Assembly (NCBI GenBank): GCA_016779005.1
Contig: JADHOL010000004.1
Location: forward strand, 1 to 64,000
From: Alphaproteobacteria bacterium
GTDB lineage: Bacteria; Pseudomonadota; Alphaproteobacteria; Puniceispirillales; Puniceispirillaceae
Length of the DNA stretch: 64,000 nucleotides
Direction of reading: 5' to 3'
Part shown: positions 8,899 to 18,859 of the stretch, one piece after another
How the letters are laid out: every line of letters starts with the position of its first letter
Numbering within the stretch: the first letter of the stretch is position 1
The notes under the pieces: generated by a model
Told to the model about the DNA's origin: nothing
Database searches by the model: none
What the model saw: only the letters and a program-made list of their open reading frames with translations
Made by a program: the position numbers and the translations under genes

Positions 8899-9876
8899 AT
8901 GAAAACACGGCAGTTAGGAGCGTTAGCAGTTTCTGAAATTGGTCTTGGCTGTATGGGAATGTCAGCTGTTTACGGCGATATAGATGATAACGAATCAATA
9001 GCCACTATCCATCAAGCCATAGAAATGGGCTGTACCTTTCTTGATAGCTCTGATGCCTATGGAAATGGGCTGAATGAGGCGTTGCTGGCAAAGGCGCTAG
9101 AAGGCAAAAGAGACGCTGTAATAGTAGCAACAAAATTCGGAAATTTGGGCAAGATTAATCCTCAAAAACCTGTTGATGGACGCCCAGAATATGTAATTGA
9201 GGCATGCGAGAAAAGCCTGAGACGGCTAAACACAGACGTAATTGATTTATATTTTCAGCACCGGGTAGACCCAGATGTTCCCATAGAAGATACCTTTGGA
9301 GCAATGTCGCGTCTGGTTGAACAAGGCAAGGTTCGATATCTTGGTATATGTGAGGCAAGCCTTCACACTATAATAAAGGCTCATTCTACCCATCCCATTG
9401 CAGCTGTTCAGACAGAATATTCGCTATGGACAAGAGAGTGTGAGAGTGAGCTAATTGATGCATTGTCAAAGCTGGATATCGGATTAGTAAACTATTCTCC
9501 GATGGGAAGAGGGTTTTTAACAGGTACGATTACTTCATTTGATGATTTGACAGAAAAAGATGGCAGGCGCGGACATCCAAGATTCTCGCCTGAAAATATC
9601 GCAAAAAATGCATTGTTGCTTGAGGTGTTGGCAGATATGGCCTTGAATAAGCAATGCACAATGGCGCAAATAGCAATTGCCTGGACCATGGCAAGAGCAA
9701 ATCATATTGTACCTATTCCCGGAACAAAAAAACGCGCCTTTCTTTCTGAAAATTTAGCAGCGGCTGAACTAAATTTATCTGTTTCAGAAATAGAGTTGCT
9801 CGATGCTAACTTTCCGCTCGGAATTACTTCTGGCACGCGATATCCTGAAAAATTAATGGGGGGCTTGGGTATATAA
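8899..9876 (+). CDS. aldo/keto reductase
   Basis: A 325-residue (beta/alpha)8 aldo/keto reductase of the AKR13-like bacterial group. The catalytic tetrad is visible as Asp and Tyr in [10 protein letters not shown] (near residues 49-55), Lys in VATKFG (near 82) and His in YFQHRVDPD (near 117). The NADPH-binding end [18 protein letters not shown] lies near residue 275. Members reduce aldehydes or ketones, or run in reverse on sugars. It follows the GMC enzyme by 65 bases and is preceded by AGAAGAGGA, so it is probably in the same operon. Confidence 0.9.
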   Translation: MKTRQLGALAVSEIGLGCMGMSAVYGDIDDNESIATIHQAIEMGCTFLDSSDAYGNGLNEALLAKALEGKRDAVIVATKFGNLGKINPQKPVDGRPEYVIEACEKSLRRLNTDVIDLYFQHRVDPDVPIEDTFGAMSRLVEQGKVRYLGICEASLHTIIKAHSTHPIAAVQTEYSLWTRECESELIDALSKLDIGLVNYSPMGRGFLTGTITSFDDLTEKDGRRGHPRFSPENIAKNALLLEVLADMALNKQCTMAQIAIAWTMARANHIVPIPGTKKRAFLSENLAAAELNLSVSEIELLDANFPLGITSGTRYPEKLMGGLGI

Positions 9877-9979
9877 CTTCCATAATAACGATATCCGCTT
9901 ATAATTCAGATATGAGAATGAGTATGATTTAAGGCGCATAAGCTAGATAGAAAATAAGTGATTGAGGGAAGAGAAATTG

Positions 9980-10840
9980 ATGGAAATAAAGGGTTTTTTT
10001 GATTCGCAGACTAATACTATTAGCTATGTTGTAACAGATGGGCAGACTGCCCAATGTGCGGTTATCGATTCTGTACTTGATTTTGATTATGCGTCTGGAA
10101 AAATCGAATATAAAAATGCGGATAGCATCATCTCCTATATAACCGAAAATAAGCTAACGCTTCAATGGCTGGTAGAAACACATGTTCATGCAGACCATCT
10201 GTCAGCAGCCCCCTATATTCAAAAGCAATTAGGAGGCAAAATTGCGATTTCTAAGGAAATCATAAAGGTTCAAGACATTTTTGGGAAAATATTTAATGCT
10301 GGTACTGAGTTTGAACGCGATGGAAGCCAATTTGATTTGCTTCTTGGAGATAATGACAGCTATCAAATCGGCACAGTTCAGGCAACCGCTATCCATACCC
10401 CTGGCCATACACCAGCATGCATGGCACATATAGTTGGTGATGCTGTCTTTGTGGGTGATACGTTATTTATGCCAGATGGTGGTACCGCACGGGCAGATTT
10501 TCCAGGTGGTGATGCACACACGCTATATAAATCAATTCAGAAAATATTATCGCTTCCAGATGAAACCAGATTATTTGTTTGTCATGATTATATGCCCAAT
10601 GGCCGCGCTGTTTCCTGGCAAACAACTATTGCGGAACAAAAATTGAAAAATATTCATATTGGCGGAGATATAACAGAAGCAGAGTTTGTTAAGTTAAGAG
10701 AGGAAAGAGATAAAACATTAAGCAGTCCAACCTTAATCATGCCGTCTATTCAAGTTAATATGCGTGCAGGCAATATGCCGCCCCCTGAAGATAATGGAAG
10801 CACCTATTTAAAGCTCCCTATTTCAGGATTAAAAGGCTAG
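9980..10840 (+). CDS. MBL-fold hydrolase, ETHE1/BLH-like
   Basis: A 286-residue metallo-beta-lactamase-fold protein. It has the metal motif THVHADH (HxHxDH, near residue 57), the GHTPACMAH histidine, the GDTLF aspartate and a final CHDY histidine. The GGTARADFPGGDAHTLYKSI segment is typical of the ETHE1/BLH subgroup (persulfide dioxygenases and related glyoxalase-II-like enzymes). The start at 9980 is chosen because GAGGGAAGAG lies a few bases upstream; an in-frame TTG six codons earlier overlaps that site. Its stop overlaps the convergent SIS gene by four bases (CTAG serves both strands). A sulfur substrate is plausible, not proven. Confidence 0.82.
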   Translation: MEIKGFFDSQTNTISYVVTDGQTAQCAVIDSVLDFDYASGKIEYKNADSIISYITENKLTLQWLVETHVHADHLSAAPYIQKQLGGKIAISKEIIKVQDIFGKIFNAGTEFERDGSQFDLLLGDNDSYQIGTVQATAIHTPGHTPACMAHIVGDAVFVGDTLFMPDGGTARADFPGGDAHTLYKSIQKILSLPDETRLFVCHDYMPNGRAVSWQTTIAEQKLKNIHIGGDITEAEFVKLREERDKTLSSPTLIMPSIQVNMRAGNMPPPEDNGSTYLKLPISGLKG

Positions 10841-11421
10841 TTTTTGAATATGTGTTGCTCAACAGCACCACAAATTGCATGTCCTGCAATCAAGTGGCCT
10901 TCTTGAATATGCGGTGTATGTTTAGATGGGATCTGAATGAGATAATCACACATATCATCCATCTTCCCCTTGCTAAACCCGGTCATTCCAACAACGCATA
11001 TATTCATTTTTTTTGCGGTCTTAATAGCCTTTAGAATATTCTCCGAATTGCCAGAGGTTGAATAGCAAAACAACAAATCACCTGACGCCCCTAGAGCTTC
11101 AACCTGTCTTGAAAAAAGATTTTCAAAGCCATAATCATTTCCAATAGCTGTCAAAATGGAGCTGTCTGTTGTTAATGCAATTGCTGGCAGGCCGTCCCGG
11201 TTGAATAAAAATCGGCTTACATATTCACCTGCCATATGCTGACAATCAGCGGCGCTTCCGCCATTGCCAGCGAATAAAAGTTTTTTGCCCTTTTGAAGTC
11301 TGCTTAAACATTCATCTGCAATATTTGTAACTTCAGACATTAATTGAGTGTCAGAACTCATTTTCGATAGGCTAGCGGTGCTATCTTTTATATAGCGCTG
11401 GATAAAATCATTAGAATTCAT
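10837..11421 (-). CDS. SIS-domain isomerase, GmhA/DiaA family
   Basis: A roughly 194-residue SIS (sugar isomerase) domain protein. AGNGGSAADCQHMAGEYV near residue 45 and CYSTSGNSENILKA near residue 104 are the phosphosugar-binding loops of the GmhA/DiaA family. GmhA converts sedoheptulose 7-phosphate to D-glycero-D-manno-heptose 7-phosphate for lipopolysaccharide core; DiaA is a DnaA-binding relative. No other heptose gene (gmhB, hldE, hldD) is in the window, so the exact role is open. Either the ATG at 11421 or a GTG seven codons upstream (11442) could be the start; neither has a clear ribosome-binding site. Confidence 0.8.
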   Translation of the reverse strand: MNSNDFIQRYIKDSTASLSKMSSDTQLMSEVTNIADECLSRLQKGKKLLFAGNGGSAADCQHMAGEYVSRFLFNRDGLPAIALTTDSSILTAIGNDYGFENLFSRQVEALGASGDLLFCYSTSGNSENILKAIKTAKKMNICVVGMTGFSKGKMDDMCDYLIQIPSKHTPHIQEGHLIAGHAICGAVEQHIFKN

Positions 11422-11621
11422 AGGTCTATTGGCTTTCTTCACTATAAGTTCTGAAAAATAATGTTATAGGGTACATTGTTCCGCTATATCATTTTTTCGA
11501 TTATATTTAGGCGTATCTGGAACTTTAAACATAGCAGTTTTTATCAGATAGTTATTTCGAGGTCACTAGGATTAATTCTGATATCAAAAAACTTAGCTGC
11601 TTATAAACAAAAAGGTATAAT

Positions 11622-12686
11622 ATGCGTGACAAGCCACTAAACCTAACCCGCATTCCAGCTGAAACACTGAAAAATTTTGCAGCAGAATGTCTTCAATCCA
11701 TGAAGCTTGAAAAAGAGGATGCCATAGTAATAGCCGATAGCCTGATACAGGCTGATTTATGGGGGCATCCCTCTCATGGTATTATGCGTCTGTTCTGGTA
11801 TGGGGCGCGCATCGCATCAGGCGCAACGCAAATATCTAAAGAGCCAGAATGGGAGCTGGATGCTGGCGGCCTTGCGGTATTGAACGGACAGGATGGGATA
11901 GGGCAATCTGTGGCCAAAAAAGCAATGCATTCAGCCATAGATAGAGCAAAGCAACATGGAATATCAGCCGTTTGCGTGCGCAATTCTGGACATTTTGGAA
12001 CGGCCATGTATTACACAAAAATGGCAGCGGATGCAGGATGTATTGGTTTTATATCCTCTAATGCAAGCCCTTCAATGGCGCCATGGGGCGGTGTTGATAA
12101 GCTGGTTGGTAATAATCCATGGTCATGGTCAGCTCCTGCGGGAAGTTTCCCATGTTTCATGCTTGATATTGCTAATTCGGCTGTTGCAAGAGGAAAGCTG
12201 TATCACGCACAAGCAACTGATAAACCAATTCCAGAAGGGTGGGCATTAGATAAAGATGGGTATAGTACAGCTAATCCAGCAGATGGAATAGCAGGTCAGA
12301 TATTACCGATGGCAGGCCATAAGGGATATGCAATTTCAATGGCAATGGATGTATTGTCAGGTATTTTGTCTGCCAGCCAGTTTGGAAGCTCTATAACAGG
12401 GCCCTACCAAAAGGAAGGTAGAAGCGGGGCAGGTCATTTGGTTATTGTAATTGATATTGCTAAATGCAGGCCAATAGATGAATTTAATGCAGATATGGAA
12501 AGCTTGATAAAATCAATAAAATCATCAAAAACAGCACCGACACAAAGAGAAATATTCTATCCAGGCGAGTTAGAGGCACGCAGTCATGAACGCATCTCGC
12601 ATTCTGGAATTGAGTTAAGCGAAGATGTGCGAGCTCAATTACAAATAGGCGCAGAACAGCTAGGCATAAAAACGCCGTTCAATTAA
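11622..12686 (+). CDS. Ldh2-family malate/L-lactate/sulfolactate dehydrogenase
   Basis: A 354-residue member of the Ldh2 (malate/L-lactate dehydrogenase-like) family, which has its own non-Rossmann fold. The N-terminal DLWGHPSHGIMRL carries the catalytic histidine, and RNSGHFGTAMYYTKMA followed by GNNPWSWSAPAG lines the NAD-binding site. Family substrates are 2-hydroxy acids and their 2-oxo forms (malate, ureidoglycolate, 3-sulfolactate, 2,3-diketogulonate). It stands alone on the plus strand between the minus-strand SIS and rsmJ genes. Another member is at 48360-49409; the two are clearly diverged (HPSHG versus DGHG). Confidence 0.85.
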   Translation: MRDKPLNLTRIPAETLKNFAAECLQSMKLEKEDAIVIADSLIQADLWGHPSHGIMRLFWYGARIASGATQISKEPEWELDAGGLAVLNGQDGIGQSVAKKAMHSAIDRAKQHGISAVCVRNSGHFGTAMYYTKMAADAGCIGFISSNASPSMAPWGGVDKLVGNNPWSWSAPAGSFPCFMLDIANSAVARGKLYHAQATDKPIPEGWALDKDGYSTANPADGIAGQILPMAGHKGYAISMAMDVLSGILSASQFGSSITGPYQKEGRSGAGHLVIVIDIAKCRPIDEFNADMESLIKSIKSSKTAPTQREIFYPGELEARSHERISHSGIELSEDVRAQLQIGAEQLGIKTPFN

Positions 12687-12710
12687 ATTAGCGGGTTTAT
12701 GTGCGAAGCG

Positions 12711-13346
12711 TCAGGTTTCGCCCAAATTAGCGTTCATAAAGATATCAAATCGAACAGACTTCCCCACTAATTGATGGGAGCATTCTGGCAGACCATCTGG
12801 CAGGGGTGATTTTGCAGGCCATTTAACGGCCACCCGCCTGCAATTTACACCAAGCGCTGTTTTTATCAGCTGAGGCTGGTCTAAATCCTCACCTACGATA
12901 GCGCGAATTTGTCTCATTTCGGTTTTTACAAGAGCTGATTTCTGTCTTGGAGGATGCATCGGGTCAATATAAATCACATCTGTTGAAGTCTGCGGCAGTA
13001 TCTCAATCGCATCGCCATGAATAAGCGTCATACGGGCGATGATCTCAGATAATTTGCCGCCCTCGCGTGAAGCCTTGCTCATACCGTCTGCTAGTAAATC
13101 ATGCATTATTTGCGAACGCTCAATCAGCGTTATATGCGAGCCCATAGAAGCAAGAATAAAACTATCTCTTCCAAGTCCTGCTGTTGCATCAATAATATCG
13201 GGCCTGATGCCAGATTTAATACCCACTGCTTTGGCTAAGTTCTGTTTTATGCCGCCACCAAAATTTAGTCGGTGATTAAGAGAGCCTCCGATAAAATCAA
13301 CGATTAGCGGGCGGGCACTAGTAAAGCTGGTTGAATTTTTTCTCAT
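12711..13346 (-). CDS. rsmJ: RsmJ-like 16S rRNA (guanine1516-N2) methyltransferase
   Basis: A 211-residue class I SAM-dependent methyltransferase. VDFIGGSLNHRLNFGGG near residue 15, the SAM loop DATAGLGRDSF near residue 53, and YIDPMHPPRQKSALVKTEMR near residue 125 are the three stretches that define RsmJ (YhiQ). The family methylates N2 of G1516 in 16S rRNA. E. coli RsmJ is about 250 residues; this one lacks roughly the first 40-45, so it is a compact form. It is convergent with the Ldh2 gene and a probable housekeeping single-gene unit. Confidence 0.87.
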   Translation of the reverse strand: MRKNSTSFTSARPLIVDFIGGSLNHRLNFGGGIKQNLAKAVGIKSGIRPDIIDATAGLGRDSFILASMGSHITLIERSQIMHDLLADGMSKASREGGKLSEIIARMTLIHGDAIEILPQTSTDVIYIDPMHPPRQKSALVKTEMRQIRAIVGEDLDQPQLIKTALGVNCRRVAVKWPAKSPLPDGLPECSHQLVGKSVRFDIFMNANLGET

Positions 13347-13525
13347 AGCTCTGTTTCTGTGTATTTAAAACCTATCATTGTACTTTGACGGCATTATTTT
13401 TAAGATATTGTGTTGATGGCAAGTAGAATATAGGGATTTATTATTATTCCATATATGCAGATAAACGCAATCTGTGTCATTATTGTCTTAAATAATTCAT
13501 AAATTTACAAAAATAGGGCTAGGGG

Positions 13526-15178
13526 ATGCAGTTTGATTATATCATTATAGGCTCTGGCTCTGCTGGTTCTGCACTTGCGTATCGTCTGGGAGAACATAAA
13601 AAATACTCAATTCTGGTGCTTGAATATGGGGGAAGCGATGCTGGCCCATTCATTCAAATGCCAGCTGCTTTGTCTTATCCGATGAATATGAAACGCTATG
13701 ATTGGGGATATGTAGCAGAGCCAGAAGATACACTTGATGGGCGCGCTCTTGCGTGTCCTCGTGGCAGAGTTATTGGTGGCTCTAGTTCAATCAATGGAAT
13801 GATTTATGTTCGCGGTCATGCAAATGACTTTGATCATTGGGCAGAAATGGGCGCTACTGGTTGGCGATATGCAGATGTTCTGCCCTATTTTAAAAGGATG
13901 GAAAATGCCCATTTAGGCGAAACTGAATTGCGCGGAAATAAGGGCCCTTTGCATGTAACACGTGGCCCCCGCGATAATCCACTTCATGATGCTTTTGTAG
14001 ATGCGGCATGTCAGGCAGGATATGCCCATACAAAAGACTATAATGGATATCAACAAGAGGGGTTTGGCGCTGCTGATATGACAGTTTGGAAAGGCAGGCG
14101 TTGGTCTGCTGCAAATGCGTATTTGCGGCCGGCATTGGAGCGCGGAAACGTAAAGCTGGAAACAGGAGCATTAGTTGATAAAATAGTTTTTAAAGATAAT
14201 AAGGCCACCAGTGTTTTATTCTTCAAAGGCAGGCAAAAATTTAGCGCAACGGCACATGCTGAAATTATTCTTGCAGCAGGTGCGATAAATTCACCGCAAA
14301 TTTTACAAAGATCGTCTATTGGTGATTTTAAGCTTTTGAAATCGATAGGCATAAAGCCTTATAAAGAATTGGCTGGTGTTGGCGCTAATCTTCAAGATCA
14401 TTTGGAAGTTTATTTTCAAATAGAATGTTTGAAGAATATCACCTTAAACAGATATTTAAATCCGCTATCTAAGGCACTGATTGGAGCGCAATGGTTGCTA
14501 TTTAAGAATGGAATAGGCGCATCTAATCAATTTGAAACGCTTGGATTTATTCGCTCACAAGCAGGCATTTCCTATCCTGACATTCAGTTTCATTTCCTGC
14601 CAGCCGCGATAAGGTATGACGGAAAATCTGCATCTCCCAAAGATGGGTTCCAGTTGCATGTCGGCCCAATGCGCTCTCATTCTAGGGGGGTTGTGCATGT
14701 GACCTCTGCTGACCCAAAAATAGCCCCTCATATAAAATTTAATTATATGAGCCATGAAGATGATTGGGCACAATTTAGACAATGTATCAGGCTCAGCAGG
14801 GAAATCATAAATATGCCAGCCATGGCACCATTTAAAGGTAGGGAAATTCAACCTAGCAAGACAATTCTGAGTGACGAGCAGATAGATAGTTTTATCAGAC
14901 AAAATGTGGAAAGCGCCTATCATCCCTGTGGGACACTGCGCATGGGGCAGGCAAATGACCCAATGGCAGTTGTTGATAGTGAATGTAGGGTGCATAATGT
15001 AGATGGGTTGCGAGTGGCTGATTCATCCATTTTTCCTAGAATCACAAATGGAAATTTAAATGCACCGACGATTATGGTTGCTGAGAAAGCAGCAGATCAC
15101 ATTCTTGGAGGTGAAATGCTTGCACCCTCTAATCAAGATAATTTTATTCATCCTGATTGGAAAAATAGCCAACGTTAA
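13526..15178 (+). CDS. GMC-family FAD-dependent oxidoreductase (second copy)
   Basis: A 550-residue BetA-like GMC oxidoreductase. The FAD motif GSGSAGS lies at residues 9-15, [18 protein letters not shown] near residue 85, and [11 protein letters not shown] with the catalytic histidine near residue 472. It is similar to the product of 7208-8833 throughout but diverged, and has an extra tail of about 20 residues after the final helix. An AGGGCTAGGGG run precedes the start. The next gene on this strand is glpD after 173 bases. Likely substrate is an alcohol, choline-like compound or polyol, undetermined. Confidence 0.92.
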   Translation: MQFDYIIIGSGSAGSALAYRLGEHKKYSILVLEYGGSDAGPFIQMPAALSYPMNMKRYDWGYVAEPEDTLDGRALACPRGRVIGGSSSINGMIYVRGHANDFDHWAEMGATGWRYADVLPYFKRMENAHLGETELRGNKGPLHVTRGPRDNPLHDAFVDAACQAGYAHTKDYNGYQQEGFGAADMTVWKGRRWSAANAYLRPALERGNVKLETGALVDKIVFKDNKATSVLFFKGRQKFSATAHAEIILAAGAINSPQILQRSSIGDFKLLKSIGIKPYKELAGVGANLQDHLEVYFQIECLKNITLNRYLNPLSKALIGAQWLLFKNGIGASNQFETLGFIRSQAGISYPDIQFHFLPAAIRYDGKSASPKDGFQLHVGPMRSHSRGVVHVTSADPKIAPHIKFNYMSHEDDWAQFRQCIRLSREIINMPAMAPFKGREIQPSKTILSDEQIDSFIRQNVESAYHPCGTLRMGQANDPMAVVDSECRVHNVDGLRVADSSIFPRITNGNLNAPTIMVAEKAADHILGGEMLAPSNQDNFIHPDWKNSQR

Positions 15179-15351
15179 TCCTAACTTCAAATTTATAATC
15201 TAGCGCAATTAGAATAAAATGGATGCTGATAAATAAGTGTTTTGGTGAGTAGCTTGCTTATAATAGGTTTTTTTGCTTGCTATCTTTTGTTAGAATGCAC
15301 ATAGCTTAAACGCGCATTATTTGCGTGAATTCTCTCCACTCTAGAAGTTGA

Positions 15352-16950
15352 ATGAACATGTCGGTTAATCCAGAAACAGGACATATCATTACCGATCTTA
15401 TGATTATAGGGGGCGGTGTGAACGGATGCGGTATTGCACGTGATGCTGCTGGCAGAGGCCTGTCGGTAACCTTGGTTGAGATGGATGATTTGGGAGGTGC
15501 GACTTCTTCTGCGTCTACTAAATTATTCCATGGGGGCTTGCGATATCTTGAATATTTTAAATTCAGGCTTGTGCGTGAATCGTTAATCGAAAGAGAAATA
15601 TTGCTTTGCTCAATGCCACATATTAGCTGGCCTCTTCGATTTGTTCTCCCCTTTGATACATCAATGCGGTTTGATGCGTTAACACCCGCCACGAAATGGC
15701 TGAATTACATGATGCCATGGTTAAATTCGCGACGGCCATTTTGGTTAATTCGCCTTGGACTATTCTGCTATGACACGCTTGGTGGCCGAAAAATATTACC
15801 GCCAACTAAATCATTAAATTTAGAAAACTCTGAAGAGGGAGCCCCTCTTAAAGCAAAATTTAAGCGCGCATTGGAATATTCAGATTGCTGGGTGGAGGAT
15901 TCCCGGCTTGTTATTTTAAATGCCAGAGATGCCCAAAAACGAGGGGCAACCATTTTGCCAAGGGTAAAACTTATCGCTGCGGAGCGGGGGGATAAGTATT
16001 GGATATTATCATTGCAGGACCAAATCACAGGCCAGAAATGGCAACAAGATGCCCGCTATCTTGTTAATGCAGCAGGACCATGGGTTCAGGATATTTTAGG
16101 CGAAACATTAAGGCTTAATGTAGCTGATTCTGTTAGACTTGTGCGCGGAAGCCACCTTGTTGTTAAAAGGCAGTATGAGCATGATAAAGCCTATTTTTTT
16201 CAAGGCAAAGATGGCCGTATTATATTTGCTATCCCGTATGAGCAGGATTTCACCTTGATAGGGACAACAGATGTTGACCATGACGCGGTATATACAAACC
16301 CTATCTGCACAGATGAAGAGCAAGAATATTTGCTTAAATTTGCAAGTGAATATTTCAAAAACCCAATCACAAGCGATGATATTATCTGGCGATATTCTGG
16401 TGTTCGCCCGCTTTATGAAGATGGTGCAAATGCAGCCGCATCTGCAACACGCGATTATGTGTTAAGAGTAGATAGCTCATCTGCGCCTATCGTAACAATC
16501 TTTGGCGGGAAAATCACAACATATCGAAAATTAGCAGAGAGTGCATTACGCAAAATCACCCCATTTTTTGAACTGCCAGATAAGCCTTGGACGGCGCATA
16601 CAGCTCTGCCGGGCGGGGATTTTGAAGTAGCCGAATTTGCCGATTTAATAGAAAAATTAATGCAAAATTATTCTTATCTATCGTTTGAATGGGCAAGACG
16701 ACTTATCCGCTTATATGGTACTGAGGCGTGGGATATTTTAAATAATAGTAAAACGGCAAGTGATTTGGGAAAACAATTTGGCTGTTATATTACTGAACAA
16801 GAATTAAGCTGGTCAATTAGGAATGAGTGGACACAAAATGCAGATGATTTTCTATGGCGCAGAACGCGGCTTGGTCTAAAACTAAAGGATGTAGAAATAA
16901 AGCAGATAGCTCATTTTATTAAGCATTTCAAAACTCAAAAAACAGGCTGA
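15352..16950 (+). CDS. glpD: aerobic glycerol-3-phosphate dehydrogenase
   Basis: A 532-residue FAD enzyme of the GlpD/GlpA family that oxidises sn-glycerol 3-phosphate to dihydroxyacetone phosphate at the inner membrane and donates electrons to quinone. The FAD motif GGGVNGCGIARDAAGRG begins near residue 20, STKLFHGGLRYLE (family signature) near 59, and GTTDVDHD and FGGKITTYRKLAESAL follow in the second half. The DAO domain and the C-terminal helical domain are both present. No glpK or glpF adjoins it in the window. A second in-frame ATG two codons later is an alternative start. Confidence 0.93.
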   Translation: MNMSVNPETGHIITDLMIIGGGVNGCGIARDAAGRGLSVTLVEMDDLGGATSSASTKLFHGGLRYLEYFKFRLVRESLIEREILLCSMPHISWPLRFVLPFDTSMRFDALTPATKWLNYMMPWLNSRRPFWLIRLGLFCYDTLGGRKILPPTKSLNLENSEEGAPLKAKFKRALEYSDCWVEDSRLVILNARDAQKRGATILPRVKLIAAERGDKYWILSLQDQITGQKWQQDARYLVNAAGPWVQDILGETLRLNVADSVRLVRGSHLVVKRQYEHDKAYFFQGKDGRIIFAIPYEQDFTLIGTTDVDHDAVYTNPICTDEEQEYLLKFASEYFKNPITSDDIIWRYSGVRPLYEDGANAAASATRDYVLRVDSSSAPIVTIFGGKITTYRKLAESALRKITPFFELPDKPWTAHTALPGGDFEVAEFADLIEKLMQNYSYLSFEWARRLIRLYGTEAWDILNNSKTASDLGKQFGCYITEQELSWSIRNEWTQNADDFLWRRTRLGLKLKDVEIKQIAHFIKHFKTQKTG

Positions 16951-16990
16951 GAAAGCCCCCATAAATAGCCTTTAATCCCAACTAGCCTTA

Positions 16991-17437
16991 TCATTGTGTC
17001 AGGTAAGCTGGCCAATCAGAGCCTTGCTTGCTAATAATAGTGGTTAATTTATCATGACGCTCACACAAATAACGCTCATTTTGAATTTCATTTCCAATTT
17101 TTGTGCTTATGGCCAATACTGAATTCTCGAACGTTACGACATCAAACCGATTATCCCCCATATCCGTAACAGGGCTATAAAATAATCCCTTATTTTTAAA
17201 TAGGCGCTTGAAGTAGAGCTGGTCTTCATCTGTGACCAATAGGGATAAATGTGAGATAAAGTGCTTTGTTGTGGTGATTTTTTCGTGAAGCGTGGATGAG
17301 GGAAGGAGGATTTCACTATCAGTGCATAGATACACCGAAGCTTGGCTATTTTCTGATGCATGTATCAGCGACGGTAATAGGCTTAATAATACTGCTACTA
17401 TGATAAAGCTGTTACTATATTTCTGGATGATTTTCAT
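16991..17437 (-). CDS. unknown small exported protein
   Basis: A 148-residue protein I do not recognise. Residues 1-27 look like a signal peptide (basic start, hydrophobic IIVAVLLSLLPSLI, cleavage near HAS), so the mature protein of about 120 residues should be periplasmic. It has two cysteines (YLCTDSE and RYLCERH), one near each end of the mature part, that could form a disulfide. It sits 63 bases after dctM on the same strand but shows no transporter motif. It could be the last cistron of the TRAP operon or independent. Confidence 0.65.
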   Translation of the reverse strand: MKIIQKYSNSFIIVAVLLSLLPSLIHASENSQASVYLCTDSEILLPSSTLHEKITTTKHFISHLSLLVTDEDQLYFKRLFKNKGLFYSPVTDMGDNRFDVVTFENSVLAISTKIGNEIQNERYLCERHDKLTTIISKQGSDWPAYLTQ

Positions 17438-17500
17438 AAAAACCCTATTTCTGGTGGCCCTAATTTCTTGTAGTAAAGATAAACACTAAAGCAAAATCAG

Positions 17501-18859
17501 CTATCCAGACAATATAGAAGGTAGCCATAATGCTAAAACAGGTAATGAGAATAAAATAGATATTCGGATTAGTTCTGCTAGAAAGAATGGAGCAACGCCT
17601 TTGAATATTTCTGTCATATCAATATCATCTGCAAGAGAGGCAATTACAAAAACATTCATTCCAACAGGGGGTGTGATAAGCCCGACTTCAACCACAATTA
17701 GAGCAAGAATACCAAACCAGATTTTTAAATCTTGTGTAATCATTCCATAGCCTGCAGCATCTGCTGTGATATATAAACCGCCATTAAGCTCTACGAGCAC
17801 AGGCCAGAAAAAAGGGATTACCAGTAATATCATTGAAAGGCTATCCAACAAGCAGCCAAGCAGTATCATTCCTAACAGCAATACAATTAAAACAGCCATC
17901 GGCTCAAAACCGGCAGCCAATATCCATTCTGCTGTGGCTTGCGGGAGTCCAATTCGGCTCATGTAAATTTTCATTAATTCTGCACCAAACAAAATTAAAT
18001 ATATCATTCCAGAGGTGCCAGCTGTTTCTAAAAGAGCCTCTTTGATATCATTGATGGTTAGTTTTTTTTGGATAAATCCAAGTAACATAACAAGTCCCAC
18101 CCCCACCGAAGCAGCAGGAGTTGGATTGTAAAACCCGGCATATAAACCGCCTAGCACAACTATGAATACAAAAAGAATGGGCAGAACCCCGATTAACGCC
18201 TGCCTTTTCTCAACTCTGTCAGTCTTATGTGTTTGTGGGGCAGCATTAGGCCAGATAGCAACAAATATAGCTATTGTTGCCAGAAAAAGGCATATCGCTA
18301 ATATACCAGGTATCAGGGCGGCCGCGAACATGGATACGATATTTACCTCCACGATAAGGGCATAGATAATAAGCACAACAGATGGAGGTATTAAAATCCC
18401 CAGCACACCGCCAGCGGCCAGAACGCCAGTAGAAAGGGATGCGGAATAATGATTCTTGCGTAATTCAGGTAATGCAACGCGCCCCATTGTAGATGCGGTT
18501 GCGATTGAAGAGCCGCAAATAGCACCAAAACCCGCGCAAGCAGAAATCGCCGCCATCGCACTGCCGCCCCGCAGCCATCCAAGCCAAGCATTTGCGGCCC
18601 TGAATAATGCAGCGCTTAGACCTGTTCTAGAAGCCAACGCCCCCATCAGGATAAACAAAGGAACTACAGATAAATCATAAATTGAGAATTGCCCGTAGGC
18701 TAAGGTTTTGAGCTGATTAAAAACGGGACTAATGCCATTGACGCTTATAATTCCAAGACCGCCTACTAATATCATTGCATAGGCAACCGGCATTCTTAGC
18801 ATAATCAGAAGGATTAGAAACCCAAGAGAGCTTATACCCAATAGAACAGAATCAATCAT
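17501..18859 (-). CDS. dctM: TRAP transporter large permease, DctM family
   Basis: A 452-residue membrane protein with about twelve hydrophobic segments, matching DctM, the Na+-coupled translocation subunit of TRAP transporters. Recognisable stretches include SVVPLFILMGALASRTGLS, GFGAICGSSIATASTMGRVALPELRK and VGLITPPVGMNVFVI. Its first four bases overlap the end of dctQ (ATGA, 18856-18859), showing translational coupling. It completes a dctP-dctQ-dctM operon read on the minus strand. Confidence 0.95.
   Translation of the reverse strand: MIDSVLLGISSLGFLILLIMLRMPVAYAMILVGGLGIISVNGISPVFNQLKTLAYGQFSIYDLSVVPLFILMGALASRTGLSAALFRAANAWLGWLRGGSAMAAISACAGFGAICGSSIATASTMGRVALPELRKNHYSASLSTGVLAAGGVLGILIPPSVVLIIYALIVEVNIVSMFAAALIPGILAICLFLATIAIFVAIWPNAAPQTHKTDRVEKRQALIGVLPILFVFIVVLGGLYAGFYNPTPAASVGVGLVMLLGFIQKKLTINDIKEALLETAGTSGMIYLILFGAELMKIYMSRIGLPQATAEWILAAGFEPMAVLIVLLLGMILLGCLLDSLSMILLVIPFFWPVLVELNGGLYITADAAGYGMITQDLKIWFGILALIVVEVGLITPPVGMNVFVIASLADDIDMTEIFKGVAPFFLAELIRISILFSLPVLALWLPSILSG

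Noticed and set aside
14555-14995. Minus-strand open frame of 146 codons
   Set aside because: It is antisense to the second GMC gene and has no recognisable motif.
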